Source of the DNA: Candidatus Thorarchaeota archaeon
Lineage (GTDB): Archaea; Asgardarchaeota; Thorarchaeia; Thorarchaeales; Thorarchaeaceae
Direction: 5' to 3'
Assembly: GCA_029855925.1 (NCBI GenBank)
Contig: JAGSHP010000261.1
Location: forward strand, 1-5,682
Length of the DNA stretch: 5,682 nt
Shown: piece by piece, positions 1 to 5,682 of the stretch
Position numbering within the stretch: the first letter of the stretch is position 1
How the letters are laid out: each line of letters starts with the position of its first letter
Notes under the pieces: model-generated
Told to the model about the DNA's origin: nothing
The model's database searches: none
The model's input: only the letters and a program-made list of their open reading frames with translations
Program-made: the position numbers and the translations under genes

Positions 1-3000
1 TCACTGACAACACTCCATCGGGTTCGTCCTGATGTCTTCAGACGGTTCATGGTTCTCCTGATGATCATGACGACGATAGGCTTACTTTACGTAGGTCTTG
101 CCATGGAATCATTCTCTCACCCATTTGCAATGAATCTCGTATCTGATGTCTCAGTCGGATTTGATGGCATGAACGATGCACCTGCCACTGTCAACGCGCA
201 AGGCAGCTCTGCTCCATCAATAGCTATTGCTGGGACTCCGACAACTGGTACTTCCATTGCAAATGGAGTCGTTCGGTCTGGTGATTCATCCTATTTCACA
301 GCTGATGAGTCTTCGACAGAAGCTGAATCGGTCGTGACTACTACACCAAATGCGAGCTATGTGGTGGTTCCTCTCCGAAAGAGTCTGCATGTCAATTTCA
401 CTGCCATGGGTAGATATATCGTGTCTGTTGTCGATGAGGATCGAAATCCAGTAGACACCCTTGCAGGATCCGCATCAGGGCCGGTGAATGTTTCATTTCT
501 GATCACTCCTGACAAGTACCAACCGGGATCTAAATATTCCATCAACATCTTTGTCACAGTTGAGCGACTTGGCATAATCTATGCCGATACCTCTTGGGTG
601 GTCATGTTTGTATCTAGGACAGCAACATACATTGATCTGTTACTGCAAAACAAGGAGATGTCCTACGATGCCGCAACTCTGAATGTGCCCATTACTGCAC
701 GGTTGACCCAAATGCATGACAACATCTCAATTGTAGGTGTCCAACTTGACTTCTATTATCGCTCTGCCTATGATCTCACTTGGCATTCGATCGGCAGTTC
801 ACTCACAAATGAGAATGGCTTGGCCTCCCTGATATGGAGTCCTGCACTCTCAAAGGGCGACTATGTCATCAACGCCACATTTGCGGGAACAGAACTATTC
901 GATAGAGCAGTGAGCGCAGATGTATTGTCAGTCACCGGGGCTGAGACCATTCTGACATATGCACCTGGTTCTGCAACCTCTGTTAGCGTTCAGTATGCCC
1001 ATGAGTTTGAGATCTCTTCTCAACTCAAGAGCTACCAGAACATACCCCTACCTAATCGGACAATCGACTACTATTTTGTTGATAGTAATGTGGAATACTG
1101 GATTGGTTCGGCTGTCACGGACGAGAATGGAGTTGCTAAGTTCAAATACGTCCCATATCTGGAGAGTGGTACCTATGACCTTGCTGCCAAATTTGAGGGT
1201 GACGACAACTATGCTCCAGCACATCAGGACATCCCTAATGGTTTGATAGTACTGAAACGTTTCTGTGTCTTTGATGGGAATCTGACCCTAAGTGCAGCTA
1301 GTGGCGAAGAATTGACAATCTCTATTCCAATTAGCGACGATCTCGGAAATGCGATTACAGAGCGACCTGCTTGGCTCCAGGTCTATCAACCTTCGACAGG
1401 ACTGTGGGTGACTTTGGCTGTCACCGAAACCGATGCGGCAGGCCATGCCCGCTTTGACTATGTACTGGATCTTGAACCTGGGATACATCCAATCAGAGTC
1501 ACATTGGTGGGTGACACAACAACAGAGAGTTCTGCCGTACAAGGCACACTCAAAGTGGCACCACGTGCGACTAACATTCTCTGTGTGCCTGTGACTGCCC
1601 ATTACGGTGAAACAGTCACCGTGTCCGCCAACTTGGGAGATGCGGATGGCACACCGATTCAGGATGCCACAGTGCTGTTCTACCTAGAGGAAGGCTCCGT
1701 CTGGTTGCTCATTGGTTATGCAGTCACAGATTCGGAGGGTTGGGCTGATCTCTCATGGACTGTTACCAGTCCGACAGGGGCATATCGCATCAAGGCCGTC
1801 TATCCCGGAAGTGACCACTACGCGTCCGCAGAATGTATTGTGTCTGATGTATTGATTGCCAAGGTTGCGAGCACACTCTTGGTAAGCACCTGTGATGTGG
1901 CTCATGTCACTCAGCCAACGTTGTTCAATGCAACTCTTCTGGATGCAAATGGCGTTCCTCTAGCCGCTCGCCCTATCAACTACTACATTGAATCTGATAC
2001 GGGCAGCTCATGGTCCTGTGTTATGCAGACAGATGAGAGTGGTTTCACTAGCCTTGAGTTCGTCCCGCCGTACCTCGGCTGGTTCACAATCACAGTTTCG
2101 TTCGAGGGCGACAACTACTATCTACCATCTTCGTATTTCAACGACTTCGAAGCCATCAAGATTGGAGCAGTTGTCACTCTATCAGTGAGTCAGATGTCAG
2201 CCCATCGTGGCGATACACTGTACTTCTCTGGGCAGGTGACCTACTATGATGATGGCGCAAAGGAATACCGCCCAGTGGAGAGTGGTGTACCCTTCGAATT
2301 GACTCTGCTGACTGGCGGTTCTGCCAGCATAGGCCCCGAGGTTCAGGTTGAAACTGTGGAAAATGGCAAGATTGAGGGATATTGGACCATTCCTCTAGAG
2401 ACTTCTCCAGAAGTGTTGGAGCTGTTTCTTGCGGGAGAATATAGCTTCAGGATAGAGATCGTCAACAGTGTCTATTCAGGCTCAGCAGACTTTGACTTGG
2501 ATGTCGTCCTACGAACCTCGATCACACTCACCCCTGTATTTCCGACAGTCAATGGAGCAAAACTGGACAAGGTGTACGTGGGCATGCCAATGAACTACAG
2601 TTTCATCTTGATTGACGAGGACAATAAACCGCTCACTGGGGTGAAAACCAAGACCCGATTCAATGACAATGACTGGCTGTCTTATACAACTGGCCAAAAT
2701 GGTGCGTGGCTGTATGTTGATTCGGTCATGGATTCTGCTGGACCGATAAGGGTCGTCGGAAAATATGATGGGCGTCGATTTCTGGATCCTGCTCAGGATG
2801 ACATCCAATTCACTGCTGTTCGTAGACCTCTCGAGATCTCATCGGCATTGGGTTCCTATCATCTGCACCGAGGTGACGCCTGTTCGATTCACATAATAGC
2901 GACTGACACGGTCTTGGGGACTCCCCTGACTGGTGAAGACATCCCGGTGAAGATCCTTCTCGATGGTAACTATATGAAGACCGTATATCTTTCGGCAGGC

Positions 3001-4857
3001 TCTTGTGACACGACAATTGTGATGCCTGCACGACTGCAGACTGGAGAGCATACCGTTGAAGCCATCGTCGACGAGTCAAGAGTGTATACAACTGGTACGA
3101 ACACAGACTTGTTCGACGCTTACGAATACTCCACCCTTGCGATTCACTCTAAGAGTTCTGCTAAGACGGGCGATAGCCTCGAAGTTCGTCTAACCCTCTA
3201 TGATGAGGATGGAAGTCCCCTCCATGACAGATTTGTGTCATTTGATGTTCAATATCCCGATGGCTCACTCAAGACATTTATTCTCCGGATAGACTCGATT
3301 GGCCGGACTGCAACTCTTTGGGATCCCACGGATGTAGGCACGTATAGTCTGAACGCTGAATTCGACGGTGGATGCCGATTTGTCGGTGATACTGACGGCC
3401 CCCATACTGTTCAGGTCGAATCAGGTGATGCCAAGATTGAGGCAGGCCCTTCACCTCTTTGGTTGCTTCCAATCGTTCTAGCCATCATGGCGGATGTGGT
3501 CATTGAGGCGACTACGTTCGGGCTCCTAGCATATATTGATGTAACGGCAAAGCTTGGTGACGGGTATCTGCACATCTCCAAATACTCTTACCCCTGGGTG
3601 GAAATTCATTATGTGGACGTTTCACTACCATGGGATGGAACTGTCACCGTTCCTGTTCCGGTCATTGTGGCGCGAAGTGGTTTTTCATTTGATATGATTC
3701 AGGGTAATCAAACCATTTCCTTTTCAGATGGCGATGACGAGGGTCGGTCATCGAATTTCAATGGTATGAATCTCTTTGATGCTTTCTTGGGTATGCTTGA
3801 CAAAATAGATGACGCAATAGCAAACGACCCGCGCCCGCCTGCCTCCTCACCCGAGCAAGTTCCGAATCATCTGCGTTTGCCTTCGGTGGCACAAGATGTG
3901 GAACCTACAATTGATGAGAAGTTCGGTGTTACAATAATATCTCCTGAGAACACAGCGCTAGTTCAGGGGCATGCCAATGTTACGGCCATAGTGACCGGGG
4001 CTTCCGCGGAACAGATTAAGAATGTCATTTTGCTTGTGGGTGGCGAGGAAGTAGGTGCTTTCAGTCACAAAGGTGGAAACGTGTATTACTATGACTGGGA
4101 TACTACCGAGCGGTTCCCAACAGGATTGCCAAGATTTGGCAACGGATACAAGTGGCTTGAAGTCGGGGTCGTGCTAAATAATGGCACCGAAACTGTTGAT
4201 AAGAATTTGGTTAATATCTTCAATTGGGATACACTGCTTGTCAGTTTCGGCTTGATGCTTCTTGTGGGCACCTTTGCGTTTATAATCGGTAAACTTGTCT
4301 ACAGGTTTTTCAACATTGCTTTCGCCGGAGCCGACGGAAACGTCGCTTTGCGGATTCTCCGTGACCTAGCTAATACACTCTTCATGTCGCTCCTTACCTT
4401 TTTTCTGATAATGAAGGCATTCGAGATTCTCACAGTCCTTGGTCTTCAAGGCCTTGTTAGCGGAGTGTTAATCGCTTTCGCTTTGATTATTGTGGCAACA
4501 TATCAGTTACATTCCCATAGCTGCGCGTATAGCAAGAACACTCGTGACAAAAAGACTCGAGCAAGGCTCATAATTGGGATCGCTAAGGGGGCCACCATGA
4601 TTGGTGGTGGAGTTCTTGCTGACTTACTTGGTAGCAATTTTGAAGGTTTGGCCGCCCCTGTGATCAGTTTTATCTCGAAGATGGCTCTACTATATGCAAC
4701 TGAAAAAACATTGAGATCGACATTTAAAAGACCTGTTTCCACGCCGTTCGGAGAGTCTATCCGTAAGCAAAGTGTTGGCATCGGTCTGTTGTCTGCGGGA
4801 GTACTCATACTCTACAAGAGCATCCGGAATTCGTTACTGCTTTCGAGTCAGAAATAG
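1..4857 (+). CDS. Large membrane-anchored Ig-like repeat surface protein (5' end probably outside the window)
   Basis: Residues are numbered from the first in-frame ATG at 49 (1602 residues; TAG at 4855-4857). The frame stays open to base 1, that ATG lacks a clear ribosome-binding site, and the codons just before it encode RRF, the basic flank a signal sequence needs. The true start is therefore probably upstream of the window. Seen in order: hydrophobic signal or anchor (about 1-19); Ser/Thr-rich linker (43-100); diverged beta domain with a DEDRNPV turn (101-190); nine Ig-like domains (191-1124); hydrophobic segment (1136-1163); beta-rich region; acidic then proline-rich linker (1227-1290); a distinct Ig-like domain (1292-1387); about six membrane helices (1396-1589). 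The Ig-like domains resemble bacterial/archaeal group-3 Ig folds. Twelve N-X-S/T sequons lie before residue 1395 and none after, fitting an external N-terminal part. The likely role is adhesion or surface structure; no enzymatic domain is recognisable and the exact function is unknown. No frameshift is seen. Confidence 0.9.
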   Translation, partial: SLTTLHRVRPDVFRRFMVLLMIMTTIGLLYVGLAMESFSHPFAMNLVSDVSVGFDGMNDAPATVNAQGSSAPSIAIAGTPTTGTSIANGVVRSGDSSYFTADESSTEAESVVTTTPNASYVVVPLRKSLHVNFTAMGRYIVSVVDEDRNPVDTLAGSASGPVNVSFLITPDKYQPGSKYSINIFVTVERLGIIYADTSWVVMFVSRTATYIDLLLQNKEMSYDAATLNVPITARLTQMHDNISIVGVQLDFYYRSAYDLTWHSIGSSLTNENGLASLIWSPALSKGDYVINATFAGTELFDRAVSADVLSVTGAETILTYAPGSATSVSVQYAHEFEISSQLKSYQNIPLPNRTIDYYFVDSNVEYWIGSAVTDENGVAKFKYVPYLESGTYDLAAKFEGDDNYAPAHQDIPNGLIVLKRFCVFDGNLTLSAASGEELTISIPISDDLGNAITERPAWLQVYQPSTGLWVTLAVTETDAAGHARFDYVLDLEPGIHPIRVTLVGDTTTESSAVQGTLKVAPRATNILCVPVTAHYGETVTVSANLGDADGTPIQDATVLFYLEEGSVWLLIGYAVTDSEGWADLSWTVTSPTGAYRIKAVYPGSDHYASAECIVSDVLIAKVASTLLVSTCDVAHVTQPTLFNATLLDANGVPLAARPINYYIESDTGSSWSCVMQTDESGFTSLEFVPPYLGWFTITVSFEGDNYYLPSSYFNDFEAIKIGAVVTLSVSQMSAHRGDTLYFSGQVTYYDDGAKEYRPVESGVPFELTLLTGGSASIGPEVQVETVENGKIEGYWTIPLETSPEVLELFLAGEYSFRIEIVNSVYSGSADFDLDVVLRTSITLTPVFPTVNGAKLDKVYVGMPMNYSFILIDEDNKPLTGVKTKTRFNDNDWLSYTTGQNGAWLYVDSVMDSAGPIRVVGKYDGRRFLDPAQDDIQFTAVRRPLEISSALGSYHLHRGDACSIHIIATDTVLGTPLTGEDIPVKILLDGNYMKTVYLSAGSCDTTIVMPARLQTGEHTVEAIVDESRVYTTGTNTDLFDAYEYSTLAIHSKSSAKTGDSLEVRLTLYDEDGSPLHDRFVSFDVQYPDGSLKTFILRIDSIGRTATLWDPTDVGTYSLNAEFDGGCRFVGDTDGPHTVQVESGDAKIEAGPSPLWLLPIVLAIMADVVIEATTFGLLAYIDVTAKLGDGYLHISKYSYPWVEIHYVDVSLPWDGTVTVPVPVIVARSGFSFDMIQGNQTISFSDGDDEGRSSNFNGMNLFDAFLGMLDKIDDAIANDPRPPASSPEQVPNHLRLPSVAQDVEPTIDEKFGVTIISPENTALVQGHANVTAIVTGASAEQIKNVILLVGGEEVGAFSHKGGNVYYYDWDTTERFPTGLPRFGNGYKWLEVGVVLNNGTETVDKNLVNIFNWDTLLVSFGLMLLVGTFAFIIGKLVYRFFNIAFAGADGNVALRILRDLANTLFMSLLTFFLIMKAFEILTVLGLQGLVSGVLIAFALIIVATYQLHSHSCAYSKNTRDKKTRARLIIGIAKGATMIGGGVLADLLGSNFEGLAAPVISFISKMALLYATEKTLRSTFKRPVSTPFGESIRKQSVGIGLLSAGVLILYKSIRNSLLLSSQK
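619..3420 (+). repeat. Array of nine Ig-like domain repeats (protein level)
   Basis: Nine beta-sandwich repeats of roughly 100 residues span residues 191-1124 of the large protein. Three recurring marks support them. First is an acidic turn of the form D-x-D/N-G-x-P-I/L, as in DADGTPI (531), DANGVPL (632), DEDNKPL (856) and DEDGSPL (1052). Second is a T-D-E-x-G turn, as in TDENG, TDSEG and TDESG. Third is a late G-x-Y-x-hydrophobic strand ending in F-x-G-D-x-Y, with the Gly at residues 270, 374, 478, 577, 677, 796, 898, 999 and 1097. The pattern matches bacterial group-3 Ig-like folds (Big_3 type) as I know them. The DNA copies have diverged too far to be obvious nucleotide repeats. Repeats 6 to 8 are the most diverged, and the step from repeat 5 to 6 is longer (119 residues). 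Confidence 0.8.
3922..4209 (+). other. C-terminal Ig-like domain of a second type, next to the membrane
   Basis: Residues about 1292-1387 differ from the nine upstream repeats. They begin VTIISPENTALVQGHANVTA, continue with a strand around VILLVGGEEVGAF, and then show YYYDWDT followed by a G-x-x-x-F-x-N-G-Y-K-W-L-E-V strand. This order (SP-x-N, V-x-G, valine-rich strand, Y-x-WDT, NG-y-x-L-x-V) is typical of the Ig-like domains often found at the end of secreted bacterial and archaeal enzymes and surface proteins. It sits directly before the first C-terminal membrane helix, so it is probably a membrane-proximal stalk or binding domain. The family is assigned by pattern from memory, not by a search. 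Confidence 0.6.
4234..4815 (+). other. Six-helix C-terminal membrane module
   Basis: Hydrophobic segments lie at about residues 1396-1414, 1441-1460, 1466-1484, 1507-1527, 1533-1552 and 1574-1589. The loops after helices 1, 3 and 5 are basic: K1415 with R1419, R1435 and R1438; the stretch around NTRDKKTRAR (1497-1506); and KTLRSTFKR (about 1553-1561). By the positive-inside rule these loops are cytoplasmic and the Ig-like part is outside. Helices 4 and 5 are glycine- and alanine-rich with few charges. I do not recognise the module as any known transporter, sortase-sorted or archaeosortase-sorted anchor. Six helices are more than anchoring needs, so it may have a role of its own. Confidence 0.6.
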
Positions 4858-4865
4858 TTATATCA
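4850..4865 (+). promoter_or_regulatory. Candidate archaeal promoter (BRE plus TATA-like box)
   Basis: A purine-rich AGAAAT-like stretch is followed by TTATATCA at 4858-4865, directly after the stop codon of the large gene. In an archaeon this would place transcription start near 4888 and leave a leader of about 75 bases before the second gene. It is the best AT-rich candidate in the 106-base gap, but a short AT-rich stretch can occur by chance, and the second gene could instead be read through from upstream. Confidence 0.3.
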
Positions 4866-4951
4866 TAGATCACTTGATTACAACTACGAATGAATTCGCT
4901 ATCTTTGGGGTAGTCTAAGTTGTTCAGTTTCTGACTTGGCTCCAAGCGAGC

Positions 4952-4956
4952 GAGGT
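4952..4956 (+). promoter_or_regulatory. Shine-Dalgarno site of the 212-residue gene
   Basis: GAGGT lies seven bases before the ATG at 4964 and is complementary to the usual 16S rRNA 3' end. It decides the start: the next in-frame Met is far inside the protein, and the conserved-looking N-terminal region begins soon after this ATG. Confidence 0.65.
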
Positions 4957-4963
4957 AATCCGG

Positions 4964-5602
4964 ATGAGTTCGCGATTGTCTGATGAACAGATTCGTGCTG
5001 AGGTGGATCGTGTTGCGCATGCACTGGGAACGGAACCCCCCAGTGTCATTGAAGTGCCGGACAAGGTCCCTTGGTTCAATCACGGGCGGAGGCGAGTTCC
5101 TCGTCTGGAGGACGGTGGCGACAAGTTGGTTCTACATCCGGGTTGGTGTTGGCTTCTGGGGGATGTGCGAGAAATGGTTGTGTGGACTCTCCTGAAACCT
5201 GATCTCAAGAACCACGAGAACCCTTTTGTTCGCCATCCCAATCGATATGATGTGGTTCTTCTGGCTTTGATGTCTGCGGGATTCATTCCCATTTGCTTTC
5301 CGCTTATATCCTTCTCCTTAGTTCCCTTGATCGTGCGCATGTTGTCTTTGTTTGCCCTTTTGGGTTTCTATCTGTTTGCTCAATATTATTTGGGCCGGTA
5401 CAAGGCAGAATATGCTAGAATTGTTGGTGAGGCGATGCTAAAGACGAGGAATTGGTCCGCCAAATCGGCTCATGATTTCATGGAGCACCCGAATCGTGGA
5501 GATTTTGATACAGCTCTGATCTACGTTATTGTCTACGCGTTTTTTGGTATCTATTTGCTGGTATTGTTTTCTAGTGCTCTTTTTTCTAGTGGTTTCACTT
5601 GA
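4964..5602 (+). CDS. M48-like membrane protein, probably without peptidase activity
   Basis: The product has 212 residues, starts at an ATG behind a good ribosome-binding site and ends at TGA 5600-5602. Seen: a soluble part (1-95); a hydrophobic hairpin (about 97-117 and 120-143); the stretch GRYKAEYAR (144-152); FMEHP (172-176); and a last membrane helix (about 183-204). This order matches M48 peptidases such as HtpX as I remember them: an alpha-helical start with P-P-x-V (VAHALGTEPPSVIEV, 17-31), a strand before the active helix (KLVLHPG, 54-60), a membrane hairpin, the R-x-x-E-Y third-ligand region and a late HP motif. An ungapped match to HtpX puts L76, L77 and D80 where H, E and H should be, so zinc could hardly bind. 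E149 may keep the third ligand position. The usual N-terminal membrane pair of HtpX is missing and a C-terminal helix is added. A pseudo-peptidase that regulates or chaperones membrane proteins is plausible. If the resemblance is chance, this is an unknown three-helix membrane protein. Confidence 0.85.
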   Translation: MSSRLSDEQIRAEVDRVAHALGTEPPSVIEVPDKVPWFNHGRRRVPRLEDGGDKLVLHPGWCWLLGDVREMVVWTLLKPDLKNHENPFVRHPNRYDVVLLALMSAGFIPICFPLISFSLVPLIVRMLSLFALLGFYLFAQYYLGRYKAEYARIVGEAMLKTRNWSAKSAHDFMEHPNRGDFDTALIYVIVYAFFGIYLLVLFSSALFSSGFT

Positions 5603-5620
5603 TGCTTGGGAGATTCTCAT

Positions 5621-5682
5621 TCACCGTTGATTGTTAATTGGGCAATCTGGGCCACGTAGCCCCTGTCAGCCGTTGATTGTAA
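5621..5682. repeat. Two copies of an imperfect 17-base direct repeat at the window edge
   Basis: TCACCGTTGATTGTTAA (5621-5637) and TCAGCCGTTGATTGTAA (5666-5682) share an identical 11-base core, CCGTTGATTGT (5624-5634 and 5670-5680). They differ by one inserted G and one lost T, so both are 17 bases with a period of 45. The 28 bases between them include a weak GGGC-GCCC inverted repeat (5649-5652 and 5659-5662). The second copy ends exactly at the window edge, so more copies may follow. The function is unknown. Confidence 0.5.

Noticed and set aside
357..4808. Several open frames of 60-104 codons on the minus strand and in other plus frames inside the large gene
   Set aside because: They lie wholly inside a gene with strong protein-level repeat structure, show no domain-like pattern or good ribosome-binding site, and are rich in Arg, Ser and His, as expected for shadow frames.
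4858..4963. A small RNA or riboswitch in the gap between the genes
   Set aside because: I found no stable paired structure or known motif in these 106 bases beyond the AT-rich box and the ribosome-binding site.
4805..5340. Minus-strand and +2-frame open frames across the start of the 212-residue gene
   Set aside because: The frame starting at 4964 has a clear GAGGT site, plausible membrane helices and M48-like marks. The others have none of these.
5602..5637. Tiny plus-strand frame starting in the TGATG overlap (11 codons)
   Set aside because: The stop-start overlap is suggestive, but the product is very short, has no recognisable feature and no separate ribosome-binding site.
5649..5662. 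GGGC-GCCC hairpin as an intrinsic terminator
   Set aside because: The stem has only four pairs, no T-run follows, and another GGGC at 5640-5643 competes for the same partner.
5617..5682. Minus-strand frame open from the right edge to a TGA at 5617-5619, possibly the tail of a convergent gene (21 codons)
   Set aside because: A stretch this short is open by chance in roughly one frame of three, and the direct repeat copies fall in different frames, so coding is not supported. Sequence past 5682 would settle it.
5621..5682. CRISPR array
   Set aside because: Only two imperfect 17-base copies with indels between them. CRISPR repeats are usually longer and near identical, and no cas gene is present.

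Overview
The window holds two same-strand genes of a cell-surface type. Nothing in it names the organism. An archaeon is the most likely source: the large secreted protein is built from Ig-like repeats with many N-X-S/T sequons and ends in a membrane module, the second gene has a GAGGT ribosome-binding site, a TATA-like element sits between the genes, and base composition is near balanced. Asgard lineages such as Thorarchaeia carry many large proteins of this general style, but that placement is inference and weak. No rRNA, tRNA, transposase, integrase or convincing CRISPR array is visible.

Layout. Positions 1-4857 are one uninterrupted plus-strand reading frame, at least 1602 residues from the first Met at 49 and probably longer at its N-terminus. 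Its parts in order are: an N-terminal hydrophobic signal or anchor; a Ser/Thr-rich linker; one diverged beta-rich domain; nine Ig-like domains of about 100 residues; an odd hydrophobic segment; a beta-rich region; an acidic and proline-rich linker; a different kind of Ig-like domain; and a C-terminal module of about six membrane helices with basic cytoplasmic loops. Positions 4858-4963 are a 106-base gap with a candidate promoter and a ribosome-binding site. Positions 4964-5602 encode a 212-residue membrane protein. Its layout resembles the M48 (HtpX/Ste24-type) zinc metallopeptidases, but the HExxH zinc-binding motif is absent. Positions 5603-5682 are non-coding as far as I can see and hold two copies of an imperfect 17-base direct repeat, the second ending at the window edge.

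How the genes may work together (inference). The first product would display a long stalk of Ig-like domains outside the cell, anchored by a multi-helix C-terminal module. Such proteins usually serve in adhesion, cell-cell contact or surface layers. The second product would sit in the same membrane as a probably inactive M48-like protein. Same orientation and closeness suggest, but do not prove, a shared job. The M48-like pseudo-peptidase and the pairing of an Ig stalk with a six-helix module are the points most worth following up.
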